Source: Hedera helix
Taxonomy: Eukaryota; Streptophyta; Magnoliopsida; Apiales; Araliaceae
DNA length: 64,000 nucleotides
Reading direction: 5' to 3'
Assembly (NCBI GenBank): GCA_947179155.2
Contig: OX359282.1
Span: forward strand, 2,963,501-3,027,500
In this document: positions 35,735-47,691 of the stretch, piece after piece
Numbering within the stretch: position 1 is the stretch's first letter
Layout of the letters: each line of letters opens with the position of its first letter
The notes under the pieces: model-generated
The model's input: only the letters and a program-made list of their open reading frames with translations
The model's database searches: none
What the model was told of the DNA's origin: nothing
Translations under genes and position numbers: made by a program

Positions 35735-37224
35735 TATTGAACATTGAATGTTTAAATTTGATGATAAGAAATAATGTACAAGGGCTGTGTTAGATAAGAT
35801 CAAAGCTGTTAGGTTAATCTTCTGATATAAATGTATGGATTTATAAAGTCTTTTGTGTTGTACTGAGACTTAGATTTAAATAGATCAAAACTGTTAGGTT
35901 GATCTTTTGTTATAATCTAATCGTAGAATGGGCTCTACGATTTCGGCCAAGAAGACTCTACGATCAACAGACTCTACGATCAAGACAACCAATCGTATAA
36001 TGGACTCTACGATTTCGGCCAAGAAGACTCCACAACCAACAGACTGTGTACTAAGCGAGAAGCTATAGAATGGACTCTACGTTCAACAGTCTGACAGTAG
36101 AGTAAACTCTACGATGACAATAAGAGATGATCCATTACAGAACAATCACAACAACAAGGATATTCGTAGAGTTGATCATGGAGGGTCGTTAAGCAAAAAG
36201 GCAAGAGACATCACGACTCTTAGATCAGAAGCTATTTCGTTCAAAAGTACAATCTGCATTGATGTGACAGAAAAGATTTTGCAAATCGATCGAAGTAAGA
36301 AAAGTCAGGGGACTGACCCAAGCGCACTATGCAACAGAAAGAAGACTTTTGAGGCAGTAAAGTCAGAGGACTGTGTCCTATCAGTCTTATAGTATGGAAG
36401 GACTAAACGACTCTATTAAAGTTGGTAGGAACCTACGACTGACATGACTGTCCCCAAGGAAAAAGAAAATACCCTTCCATGGACTAACAGGTCAGATCAA
36501 ATAATATCTCCTCAGAGCATTAATGAGCTATATTAATATAATATTTAGAAGCTCCCCTCTGTGAGGTAACGGGAAGAAACTAAAGCTACGAGCAGATGTT
36601 CCAACAGGAAGAAACCTGAAGCCCTCATTTTAAATACCAAGATCTGCAAAAGGGACGATAAGGCATTACACGAGAAAAGAATATATGCAAGAAGTTGAAT
36701 GAGATCAAACTGATAAGAAAACTTGCATATCTACTAAGTCCTTCAGAAACTTATGCTAAAAGCAACTTAGTAGCTCACCCAAATCTACACCACTCCAGGA
36801 GAGTTCTTTGTGAACTAGAGTATCCAGGTCTGTTAGACTTGTAGAGTTCTTAGTGAACTAGAGTTCCAAGACTGCTGGTCTTGAAGGAATCTTAGTGATT
36901 CTGAAATTATAAAAGTATCCTTAGTGGATTTGCTGCTGGAAGAGCAGAACAGTGGAGTAGGAATCTTGTGAACTCTGAACCACTTAAAACCTAGAGTCTT
37001 TCTTCTTGTGTCTTTTAATTGTTATATCTGCCATATAATTGCTTGTTGAATTCTTACATTAACATATCAAGAAAGGGGTAACTAAATCATATTCTGTTGT
37101 GCTAAACTTATTGATTAAGAATTAATTAACGTAAGAAATAGAAGTAAAGGAAAATTTTAAAAGAATCTATTCAACCCCCCCCCCCCCCCCTTCTAGATAT
37201 CTATCGTGTCATTGGGAACTAACA
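35735..37224 (+). repeat. 3' LTR of copia-2
   Basis: It runs TATTGAACATTG to GGAACTAACA, 1,490 bp, nearly identical to 21696-23184. Its first G is A, so the usual TG start is lost on this side. A C run of 16 lies at 37175-37190. Confidence 0.95.
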
Positions 37225-37229
37225 GTTTT

Positions 37230-38125
37230 CATATTCCTAATCAACCTATCATGCAAATTCAAGCAACTAAACCATTGAAATCTATAACTGTTATTTCTAG
37301 CCATAAAGTCATTCGTTTATTGAAAAACGGATGTCAAGCCTTTTTAGCTCGTGTCACTGATTTGAACAAAAACACGTCAAACTTGAATGATATTCCCATT
37401 GCTAATGAATTTCTTGACGTTTTTCCCAAGGAACTTCCTGGCTTACCCCCAAACCGTGAAATTGAATTATGTATTGATCTTGAACCCGGTACTAAGCCTA
37501 TTTCTAAAGCCCCATACCGAATGACTCCCATTGAACTTCAAGAGTTAAAAGTCCAACTACAGGAATTGTTGGATACTGATTTCATTCGTCCTAGTGCATC
37601 ACCTTGGGTTGCTACTATTCTATTTGAAGAAATACGGGAGTATGAGATTGTGCATTGACTACCGAGAATTGAACCATGTCACCATCAAAAACAGGTACCC
37701 GTTACCTCAGATTGATGACATGTTTGATCAATTGCAGGGTGCTCAACACGTCTCAAAGATTGATTTACATTCTGGATATCATCAGTTAAAGGTTAAAGCT
37801 GAGGACATTCCAAATACTGCTTTCAGAACTCGTTAAGGGCATTATGAGTTCTTGGTCATGCCTTTTGGAATAACCAGTGCTCCTACAGCTTTCATGGACA
37901 TGATGAACCGAATATTCAAGGAATATTTGGATCATTTTGTGGTTGTCTTTATTCATGACATTCTCATATACTCCAAGAGTCATGAAGATCATAAACAACA
38001 CCTGAGATTGATATTCCAAAAGCTTCGTGAAAACACGTTATATGCCAAGTTGAAGAAATGTGAGTTCTGGCTTGAGAAAGTCACATTTCTTGGGCATGTA
38101 ATTTCTAATCAAGGAATATCAGTGT
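37230..38125 (+). pseudogene. Gypsy-2 reverse transcriptase
   Basis: This is the continuation of the protease cut at 21695. Motifs in order: FLDVFPKELPGLPP (about 37410), a linker, then DFIRPSASPWVA (37577). A frameshift is followed by MRLCIDYRELNHVTIKNRYPLP (near 37640), KIDLHSGYHQL and LVMPFGITSAPTAFM. The catalytic box reads FIHDILIYS where YVDDILIYS is usual, so the first Asp is His. A TAA at 37834 replaces a Gln codon. The match ends after LGHVISNQGIS, and RNase H and integrase are absent. Confidence 0.9.
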
Positions 38126-38545
38126 TTGGGAATTATGGTGTTCCAGTTATGATTTTTAAGAATACTTAAAAATCTTAAAAATGATGTTCTTATATTTTTG
38201 GGCGTTACAATTTAAAGGAATTTAGGTTAAGTTAGTCATCATTACGGAAACTGTAGTATCGGAAATACTATTTTACTGAAAATAATTGGTACATTACTAC
38301 TGATAAAGTTGACGAATCCGAAGAACAGTTCGTTATAAATTATTTAGTGATATTTCCATGGTTGAAATACGTGAAGATCCGGAAGAAGTATTCGGGACCC
38401 AGTTTGCAGGTAATAGTTCTGATGATCAAGACAATGTGATAATTGGTAAGCTACTCATAGACTTTTATGAAGTCTAAATATCCTTATCTCTTCAAAATAC
38501 CAGGTACGTAAATTTCGAGGACGAAATTTCATAAGGAGGGAAGGT
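38126..38545 (+). repeat. Gypsy-2 3' remnant with polypurine tract
   Basis: 38126-38213 ends in TTTGGGCGTTACA, which looks like another LTR terminus. The rest leads to TTTCGAGGACGAAATTTC and AAGGAGGGAAGG, the typical gypsy segment just before a 3' LTR. Most of pol is deleted in between. Confidence 0.65.
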
Positions 38546-38742
38546 TGTAAGACCCCGACTTTTATGAAATAAAATTTAAATTTTTCTCATATATTTTTTT
38601 TCCCTGAAATGGTAAATGGATAAATTAACAAAAGTTAAAGTTACAAATATTTTGTACAAATTTTATCTTGTCAGAGAATATTCGTTCTGTCGGGGAATAT
38701 TTGATTCGTACGACGGCGCCGAAATAACCAAACATTAGTGGA

Positions 38743-38762
38743 CCCCCCCCCCCCCCCCCCCC
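38743..38762. repeat. C20 homopolymer
   Basis: An uninterrupted run of 20 cytosines lies inside the LTR. Confidence 0.95.
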
Positions 38763-39234
38763 ACAACGAATTATTGTCGGATATAGAAAACGACAACTTT
38801 AACCTTTTTAAATAAAAATGGTCAAAGGTACTATCATTCTTAACTGTTAATATACCGGTGGTAAATAAATAGTAAAACACGGTATTGTACAATGTTTTAT
38901 ATTATAAAGTGGCTATTGTACTATATTGACTTTATTGAACCAATAAGTGTCGCATGCATAATAATTAATATTATTGAGCTGATAATTGTCACAGTAGCAT
39001 ATGCACAGTAATTCGCATTACTGAATCAATAATTGTCATTATATAGTAACGTGTTATTTTCTTATTTATTTTCAGCATTATTGTTATCTCTTTTATGATG
39101 CTGATTAAACTGTTGTATTCTATTATTAGTTAATTTTTCTGTTTATCTAACTCAGAAAGCCAACTACACTGCATTTATAGCAATTAGTCATAATAATGAA
39201 TAATTGTGAATTATTGTTGAATAATTGAGTTGAT

Positions 39235-39480
39235 AAAGTTATTTTTTTTTATTATAATAAATTATATAAAGTTATTCGTTTTTATTATAATAATTTATAT
39301 AAAGTTAATTACTTTATATAAATTATGCAAAGTAAATTATTTTATTATTATATATTATATAAAGTTATTTGTTTTTATATATAAAGTTAATTGATTTATA
39401 TAAAGTTAGTTGTTTTATATATAAAGTTAGTTGATTTATAAAGTTAGTTGTTTTATATATAAAGTTAATTGAATGGTATA
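39235..39480. repeat. AT-rich TATATAAAGTTA array
   Basis: About ten imperfect copies of a TTTATATAAAGTTAnTT-like unit occur, with variable spacing. Confidence 0.8.
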
Positions 39481-40275
39481 GATTAAAGGAGATCTGAAAT
39501 GAATGGTATAGATTAAAGATAATGTAATAATTATAGAATTTAAAATGAATGGTGTAGATTAAAGATGATCTTTAAATGAATTGTTTAAATTAAGGAAATC
39601 TTAAAAGATAAAATGAGTGGTATGGATTAAACATTATCTTGAACTATACGGTTTGGATTAAATTAGGAAATATTGGTTTATGATAAGATTTTTGGCTATA
39701 AATAGAGGCCTTAACCTAAGAGTTTTTTATAAAAACTTCTTTGCTTATTCTTTCTTTTACTTTCTAAATATTATTTTGTGTAAATTTTCTTTGAGTGTGC
39801 TAAAGTCATGTTGAATATTTGTCCAGATCTGTAAATGTACGAGTACTGTTCAAGTAATTCTTTTTATAAAAGTTATATAAGTAACCACACACATCACACG
39901 GTATTTATAAATCTTCCTTTAGAAGACTCTTCCTTTAGAAGATTCATTTTGAAAAGCTTCCTTTGGAAGATTTATTTTGAAATATTATCTTCTTCAAAAA
40001 CTATATTAAAGTTATTTTACTTTATTCTATTAAATCACTTTTGATGATTTCATACGAATTGGTATACACCATAAAATTATATATGGTAGTTACTAATTAA
40101 ATTATAAAAATATAGGGTGATCAACTTCATATTTAATTACGTGTTAAGGTAAGGGATACCATCTTTTTCATCTTCCATTATTCAAACTTAATACGGTAAG
40201 GGATTATCATTTTTTGATTCTCAAAAATGATATCGTTTCTTTCTTACTCATAAGATGTGTCATTTATTTACATGT

Positions 40276-40553
40276 ATTAATTTGTGGTAATAGCCTGACT
40301 ACGCGGACTACCGCCTATTTGGTGAATAACCTTTCTTATTCATTTGTGGGAATAACCTGATTACGCGGACTACCGCATGTTTGGTGAATAACCTTTCGTA
40401 TTCATTCTTTATTAATTTGTGGGAATAACTTGACTACGCGGACTACCGCATGTTTGGTGAATAACCTTTCGTATTCAATCCTTATTAATCTCTGAGAATA
40501 ACCTGACTACGCGAACTACCGCATGTTTGGTGAATTACTCTTCGTATTCATTT
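40276..40553. repeat. 62-73 bp tandem array in LTR-B
   Basis: Four copies contain ACGCGGACTACCGCAT (or close variants) followed by GGTGAATAACC. Repeat starts measured at the ACGCG core are 40301, 40363, 40436 and 40509. Confidence 0.92.
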
Positions 40554-40889
40554 CTTATTTGTCTCTTGTTGGTAAAGTTTCCTGAAATGATTATATATTC
40601 TTTAATAGTTTGCGATTCATCTAATATCATTTCAATTAAGCCTTCCTATTTTTCTAAATCTTTCTATTGAACCTTAACCATTATTCTGAACTGTGGATCT
40701 TGAATATCATTCTTGAATTTGAGTCCACATCATATTGACAATTTGGACATTATTTGAATCTGCACAAAGAAAAATCATAAACTTTCGATATTTATTGATC
40801 ATACTGTTTCTTCTGATTCATCATTATATCACTGTTGTTATTCTAATCATCAAAAACCATGTTATTGTGAATATCTATGGCATGGGGCA

Positions 40890-41300
40890 TAGATGATAGG
40901 ATAAAGGCGATATAATTATTGTGTCTTTTAGGGCACGTGGTGAATGTTCTCTTTGGCCGGGGGCAAAGAAAGAACTGTTGTTTGGTATGATTATGACCAA
41001 AGGCTGAATACTGGTATAATCATGACCGTTGGTGATATTTTGAATATCTTTGGCCCGTAGTACAAAGATGAACTGTTGTTTGGTATGATTATGACCAAAT
41101 GCTGAATACTGGTATAATCATGACCGTTGGTGATATATTGGATATCTTTGACCCATAGCGCAAGGATGAACTATTGTTTGGTATGATTACGACCAAAGAC
41201 TGAATACTAGTATAATCATAACCGTTGGTGATATATTGAATATATTTGGCCTGTAGTGCAAAGATGGACTATTGACTTGCATGATTATGACCAAGAACTA
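40890..41300. repeat. 98-bp tandem array in LTR-B
   Basis: At least three full copies carry ATGACCAAA, CTGGTATAATCATGACCG and ATATCTTTGGCC in the same order. The period is 98 bp at 40993, 41091 and 41189. The homologous LTR near 15770-15960 has one copy. Confidence 0.92.
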
Positions 41301-42496
41301 TGAAATTGTATTAACATGACTAATGGTGTTTCAGGTGATAAAAGTTGATGATATTTTTCTTAAAAAAAGAAGCGAGTGGACATCATAGTCTACATTATTT
41401 TTCTAATGGATTGCTCATTTCGCTACTATCATTGATCTGAACTTTGTTCAAGAATTTAACTGTAGTTCTTGATATAAAGCTTATTGTTTATTATATTCAA
41501 TTAAGAACTCAACTGTTGAAGACTAATGATAATTTATTTGTCATTATCTTAGTCATGATATTTTCTTACTGAACTATTTGAGCTCACCCTTTACTTTTGT
41601 TCCATTGTTTTTCAACAGGAGATGAGAGAGTAGCTGGGTTTAGCCGGGGAATGGAGTGAAGGTCCGATTGATAGCTATAGTAGTCTTCACATATGGTAAA
41701 TAGTGTGACAATAATAGTGAAGACGTAATTGTGTATTATCGAGTTCTGTATTTTTGTGCTTTGCACTAGATTATAATAATTTTGTTGTAGTTTTTTGGCG
41801 TCTCAAATTGGACTGTGTAGGCCCGGATTTGGGGGCGTTACACTTGAGACATTTTAGAGCAATGATACTAATTATAATTATATAATCTCATGTTCAAGTC
41901 ACATACTTGAATCTATATAATCTGTATCAATATTCTAAGGACTTTTATTATGCTAACATTTATATAACGCAGTAAATAAAATCATAATAAAATAATTCAT
42001 TTATTCAATCAAATATAATATAAAAAATGTTAAGCAATTACATCAAATAATTGGCCACTAGGGTATGAACTCTAACGCATAGAACTTTCATTAGACTTCT
42101 TATACTACTTTTATATTGGACCCTTCATTTAAATTAGTTGGCTACCCAATACTACTAACACATCTCTCATAACTTGGGTTAGGTAATTAATTCAATTGGA
42201 CTTCTCTCACCAAATCATTTGGGCTAGTTCAATTAAATCCCTTAGACTATCACGCCATTACATACAATACATGCCAACATTATTTAATTAGATTTACATT
42301 AGTTACCTATGGGACTATCAATTAACATAACACTTATGTTTAATATTTAATTACCCACATTCATGCAATTATTCTCATATTGAGTCAACTTAGTAAATTC
42401 GTTTATTTCGTTGGACTCCCATTAATTATAACCATTTGGGCTAGTCTACTAGTTCTAATTAAATTATTTGGGCTCTTTATTTATTGATAAATAAAT

Positions 42497-42532
<36 letters not shown>
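42497..42532. repeat. (AC)n(AT)n microsatellite
   Basis: Twelve AC units are followed by AT units. Confidence 0.95.
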
Positions 42533-42533
<1 letters not shown>

Positions 42534-43300
42534 GGTATCATCCTAATATATATATATGTTGATTTATTTAGCCAACTTATTAACCATCACTTTGGTTCTT
42601 GAGCTCATCATTTATATTTATTTACTTTGTCATAGTAATTTACTTGGGCCATATTCATTCTCTACAACCCTTAATAACATTATAACACATTGGGTTTGCT
42701 CACTTATATTCATTGGACTACATTATTAATAACCACATTTCTTGCAAATATTATTACAAGTTAGGCTCCTCACATAATTTTCTTGGGCTAGTCCACTAAT
42801 ATATAATTAGATTACTTGGACTCTTCATGAGACTTAATCCATAAATTTATTTGGACCTCTTTATAATTACCAATAAGATTTAAAACAATTAAAATATTGG
42901 GTTTGTTTTAATCCATTATTGGACTCTAAACTACAACTTGATAATTAAATTAATTAACTTCTTATTATTGTCATCTTAGGCAATCGTTCTAACTTTTTTT
43001 ATAACTTTAACTTATAACTCATATAATTAACCTAATTAATTATATTTCATAACGTTCCTTCTTGCTCCATATTAAAACTAATTAATTTATTAATTTTATT
43101 GAGTATTACTTTACTCATATTCTTATTTGGCTAAAAAACACAACTTTAGGTATATATGTATTTATATAACTACCTTCACTTCTTAATTAAATTTATTTTT
43201 TTAATAAATCTTTCACATGCATCATTATAATATTCTCACATAAACTCTTTCTTCAAACAATCTTATTAATTTTTAAAAGTATTTTATTATCTTACATTTA

Positions 43301-43895
43301 TTATACTTCCAAGTATATATATTAATCACTTATAGATTTTAAATTTTATAACTCATATTTCTCACATTTAATCTCTAACAAATAAATTAGGTAAAAAAAA
43401 ATGTTTACTTATTTTCTACACATCTCACTTCTCCAAATCTAGATTTTAAACATTAACCTTTAATTAATCATTTAAGATCTTATCTACAAGTCTTATTTAT
43501 TATACTTCCAAGTATATATATTAATCACTTATAGATTTTAAATTTTATAACTCATATTTCTCACATTTAATCTCTAACAAATAAATTAGGTAAAAAAAAA
43601 TGTTTACTTATTTTCTACACATCTCACTTCTCCAAATCTAGATTTTAAACATTAACCTTTAATTAATCATTTAAGATCTTATCTACAAGTCTTATTTATT
43701 ATACTTCCAAGTATATATATTAATCACTTATAGATTTTAAATTTTATAACTCATATTTCTCACATTTAATCTCTAACAAATAAATTAGGTAAAAAAAAAA
43801 ATGTTTACTTATTTTCTACACATCTCACTTCTCCAAATCTAAATTTTAAACATTAACCTTTAATTAATCATTTAAGATCTTATCTACAACTCTTA
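43301..43895. repeat. Triple 199-bp tandem repeat
   Basis: Copies start with TTATACTTCC at 43301, 43500 and 43699. They are almost identical, differing mainly in an A run of 9 or 11 and in single bases such as CTAGATTTT/CTAAATTTT. The high identity implies recent duplication. Confidence 0.95.
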
Positions 43896-43915
43896 TAAAT
43901 ATCTGGGACATTACA

Positions 43916-44310
43916 GTTCCACTTTACAATTTTGGCTTTTGCTGAGCGAAATCTTAGAGTTGGTCTTTAGATAGTAGAATAGTTTCGGCTTTACTATTTT
44001 AGCTCTACAATTGCAATGGTTCTGCTATTCTGGTTCTACGAATTGACATTCACTCTGCGATCGTAGAATAACTTCAGTTGACTCTATGATATTAGAATAG
44101 CTTTGTCTTTTGATCGCTTGAACAACTAAGCTATTAAAAGGATTTCGTTCTTATACTATACGATTTAGATCAATCTTAACAAATTTGATTCCTAACTAAG
44201 TCGTTTTACATAAATATTTCACAATATCTTTACAAAATATATACTTATTTTTACAAATATATATTAAATATAATCATCATCAAATTAAATAAATGGACCG
44301 TATAATTTAT
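43916..44310 (-). mobile_element. Relic of a Sirevirus-like LTR (reverse)
   Basis: Read leftward it starts like the copia LTRs (TTTAATTTGATGATGAT), then CGACTTAGTTAGGAAT and GATTGATCTAAATCG. It keeps TCGTAGA-like motifs (GCGATCGTAGAATAAC near 44060). It is more diverged than copia-1 or copia-2. Confidence 0.65.
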
Positions 44311-45610
44311 GTATTAGCATAATATATCTTTTGTCTCAACTTTTTTCAGAATTTGTTTAGTACAAATTCAGTATTCTTATACCACACAAGAAATATCAAA
44401 TGGCAATACATTAATATTGCTCCATATATTATATCTAATTTTTATGTTTGAATTTACCAATGATATAATATAATATTCTAATCACGATTCATGAACCTAA
44501 TTAATATAAAGTTATTTCCGGAACTTACTCTAATACATTATAAAGATGACTCTAACAACACACCAAATTACACCCAAAATTTCTACGAGTTGATCACTAT
44601 GGATCAACATGTTTCTCTGGACCAAATATTTTTTGGAATTTTTTTTTTATCCTACTAAAACCAATGGTACCCTTCTAGATGAAATGATACGTATCTTTTT
44701 TATTAATATATTTATTAATGTCTCAAGGTGTTCAATTTTTTTTCCCAATGAAAAAATAACTCATAATATTAGTACACGTCGCGCAAAGGACAATTCATAA
44801 AAATATATGATCATAATTTTCTTTTCAAATACTAAATGTAACATATATATCTATTATGTGGATTAAAAATGGTATATTGTGATGATTTTTTTAGGGCAGT
44901 CTAATATGGACTGAAAATATTATTAATATTATCTACCAAATATGTCGTTTTATAACTTAGCACGGGTTATCAATTTTGTATTATCAATGAGACACTATCA
45001 TTTTGTAAATTCTGTAGGATACATTTAATAATCTTATATTACCAGTTAATTTTTTTATTATTTATTATTATAAGTTTATTTATTATTGACTTTTAGTTAT
45101 TTTTATTTTTGAGCTCAATGATTTAATATATTGTAAGTTTTTATTTATAAACTTATTAAAGATTTTAATATATTCATTAAATATTATTCAACTAATTAGT
45201 CGGGTAATATATTCGTTTCTCATTTTCTTTGACAAACTAATTGAATATTGAATTACATTTGTCGAGAAATTCTTTGGTGAATTATTTTACATAAATATGT
45301 ATAAGGGCATTTAAGTAAAAGATAAATATTGTGAAAAAATGTGAATTTTTTTTCTTGTAATATTGAATTTGTATCAAACTTTCACAATAGCCATTAGTTG
45401 TAATGACCTATATATCTTCTACTAAATAAAAAGTGACAAAATATGACCGATTCTTATTATCAGTAATTCTAATTTTACACCCGTTATCTGAATTTTGGTA
45501 GTAATCTACTATAACATGTACCAAACGACACATAAGTTCTCTATCAATAAACTTTAATTGTAAAATTTAAAAAAAGAATCACTAGACAATAAATAAATTA
45601 ATAACTCATA
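44311..45610. other. AT-rich intergenic sequence
   Basis: I see no coding region, repeat family or RNA gene. Frames such as 44609-44800 are low-complexity Phe/Ile readings. Confidence 0.6.
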
Positions 45611-45618
45611 AGGAAGTG

Positions 45619-46615
45619 TAGGAGTGAGCATTCGGATAAAATCGAAAACCGAAAACCAAATAGTCATAACCAAAAATCGAAATTTATTCATTTTAACTAT
45701 CCGAATAACTACCCGAAATGTGAGATAACCGAATTATCGAATAACCGAATAACCGAATTTACTATTTGGTTATTCGGTTAATACCCGATATTAGCATGAT
45801 TAAAATTAACATTTACCATGATTGAAGCTAACTTGGTCTGCAAACACACCCAAAGGCCAAAGACAGGAGTGGCGTTGGGGTTCAAAGACGCCAGAGAATC
45901 CCTTGTTTTTCGTCGCAAAGAACGACTTTGTACGGCGGAGCTCCGGGAAGAAAGAGGGTTTAGTTTTTGCAGTGGATTTTGAGGATTTGTTGTTGGTAAA
46001 GGAGGAGGGAACTTTGAAAATGGCTTTAAGGGCCGCCGCGACACGACGGCAATGGAAGAGGATGTGGATGGCCTGCGAGAGGAGGACGAAGTTGTTGCTG
46101 CTGCGGATTGATCTAGTGTGTTGAGGCGTTCGCAGAGGCATGAGGGGCAGAAGCCATTGAACCGGTGTGCCGGCCGCGACAGTGGCTCGATTGTGGGATT
46201 CATAACACCGGTGTTGGTGGACCGTGGTGGAGTGAGAGAGAGAAAAAAAGAAACGGGTAAGATTGTTGAATAAACAAAACTTCAAGAAGGAGAAGACAAA
46301 TGAGGCCTACCTAGGTGAACGTGAAGGTGATTATGTGGATTGTTTTTATTGGTTCCCATTCACATGTTAACTTTTCAACCTTCAAAAAGTAATGTTGCGC
46401 ACTCTGCTCATGCTAGTACCCGAAATAATAAAGTTATTCGGTTATTCGGATTAACCGAAATAATAAAAATTACTATCCATACCTGAAACCGAAAACCAAA
46501 AATTAATTCGTATATAACCGAAATACAAAAAATAACCAAAAAATTAAAATATTTCGGTTAAAAAAATTCGGTTATGTTCGGTTATTCGGTTATATCCGTT
46601 TTTTGCTCACCCCTA
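45619..46615 (-). mobile_element. Non-autonomous hAT element carrying a gene fragment (Pack-hAT type)
   Basis: Terminal inverted repeats are TAGGAGTGAGCATTCGG at the left and GCTCACCCCTA at the right. The 8-bp target duplication AGGAAGTG lies at 45611-45618 and 46616-46623. Eight-base duplications and TAGGGGTGAGC termini are typical of hAT elements. Subterminal regions carry many TTCGGTTATTCGGTTA copies, a likely transposase-binding array. No transposase is encoded. The core (about 45830-46203) is host-derived coding sequence, listed separately. Confidence 0.9.
45840..46203 (-). pseudogene. Captured OCTOPUS-family (DUF740) gene fragment
   Basis: On the minus strand, ATG at 46203 opens MNPTIEPLSRPAHRF and then GFCPSCLCERLNTLDQ, the conserved N-terminal motif of OCTOPUS-type polar membrane proteins involved in phloem differentiation. 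Near 46045 the match moves to another frame: AAALKAIFK, FFPELRRTKSF and GFSGVFEPQRHSC follow in the order seen in that family. The shift and a missing stretch between HRF and GFCPSC show it is not functional as the parental protein. It is 120-130 codons of a normally 600-700-residue protein. I rely on remembered motifs, so the family call is strong but a search is needed to name the donor gene. Confidence 0.8.
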
Positions 46616-46719
46616 AGGAAGTGGGAATAAAAGTAAACAATAACAAAGCGAGTTCTATTTTAGTTTTTCTAGAATACATTAAACTTTAATTTTTACAACA
46701 AAAAAAAATTATATGGGTT

Positions 46720-46987
46720 AACTTTTTTGTTAGTCCTCAACTTAGACTTATTTTCACGTTCAATCCCTTAATTTATTTATTTTTCGCTTATTTTGTCTTC
46801 AAAAAATATATTTTTTCATGTAAGTCTTCAAATTATAGCAACTTTTCATGTTTAGTATCAAAATTGTAATTTTTTTAGTTTTAGTCCTCAATTTATAACT
46901 GTTAAGTTTTCGTGTTTAGTTTCCTTAAATTAATTGCTTTGCTTTTATATGGTTTGACTGAGATTGCAAAAACAATAAAATCTCACA
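46720..46987 (+). repeat. Relict repeat with TTTAGTCCTCAA motifs
   Basis: It contains several short units such as TTAGTCCTCAACTTAGAC and TTTAGTCCTCAATTTATA, related to the foldback element at 48204-48535. The hAT MITE at 46996 is inserted just after it. Confidence 0.55.
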
Positions 46988-46995
46988 ATGAAATA

Positions 46996-47683
46996 TAGGG
47001 GTGTAACTGAGTCAAATTTAAGCAAACGCTCTCCTGCTCAGATTCAAATTGACATGATAAAATTAAGCTCAAATTCAACTTGGGTTTGAAAAGAAATTTC
47101 TAATTTTGAGTCAAATTCAACTTAAAAACATTACTCGGACCTACTCGATTCGCAAGTACTCAACTCATTTACAAAGTAAGTTACTCGTGAACCTTCAAAA
47201 TGAGTTTCAAATATGAGCTACCTCACTTGAAATTGTACCACCATATACTTAACTTATTTGCACTAATCTTTATATATAAATGGTTTTCACTGTTATTTAT
47301 GAAAAGAAATTACAAAGAATGGAATACAAATTGACAATCAATTCATTGATTTATTCTAGTAAAAGCTTACACAATAACATATTACACTTTATAACTTATA
47401 AAGATTGACACAAATATTACATATTTAGCTTACCAGTATGGATTAGACCAATGTTCGAATATGATCTATCAAGTAGGTACCTAATATGATTCATGAAGAA
47501 TGAAATACTAGAACCTTAATCTGAGCGAGCACTAGTATGCTCAAAATGGACTATTGAATTATTAAACAGAAATGAGAATGGATTGGATTCGACTTAGATC
47601 AACTTTAAATTCAAGTTTTTGATCATATTTTTTAGTTGAGCTCGAGTCGAATATCGAGTTACTCTGCTCGCCTAACACACCTA
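46996..47683. mobile_element. hAT-type MITE
   Basis: The left terminus is TAGGGGTGTAACTGAGTC and the right terminus ends in ACACACCTA. The 8-bp target duplication is ATGAAATA (46988-46995 and 47684-47691). The inside is AT-rich with GAGCTCGAGTCGA-type motifs and has no ORF. Length 688 bp. Confidence 0.85.
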
Positions 47684-47691
47684 ATGAAATA

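Larger units (their letters stand above)
21696..37224 (+). mobile_element. Copia-2: complete Sirevirus-like element with target duplication
   Basis: It has two LTRs, a primer site, gag, pol, a third ORF and a polypurine tract. GTTTT flanks it at 21691-21695 and 37225-37229. The two LTRs differ at about 36 of 1,490 positions by my manual count. After removing the nested solo LTR and its duplicated 5 bases, the element is about 11.7 kb. Frames carry a few stops and shifts, so it is not autonomous now, but it is far better preserved than copia-1. It lies in a gypsy protease-to-reverse-transcriptase region. Confidence 0.92.
38546..41842 (+). mobile_element. 3' LTR of the LTR-B family
   Basis: It starts TGTAAGACCCCGAC right after the polypurine tract and ends GGGGGCGTTACA, 3,297 bp. 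A TATA-like box (CTATAAATAG) lies near 39699. It contains a C20 run and three separate tandem arrays. Its downstream two thirds match 15150-16378. Confidence 0.85.
41843..43915 (-). mobile_element. Reverse-oriented LTR-A-like fragment
   Basis: Its right end GGGACATTACA is the start (TGTAATGTCCC) of an LTR read leftward. Segments such as TTTGGGCTAGT and ATTTGGGCTCTTTATT are complements of the 970-1090 part of LTR-A. The left boundary and the rest of the LTR are not recognised, so it is probably truncated near the LTR-B end. Confidence 0.6.

Noticed and set aside
45822..46124. Plus-strand 100-codon ORF in the hAT element
   Set aside because: It is antisense to the OCTOPUS-like coding fragment, which explains the open frame.
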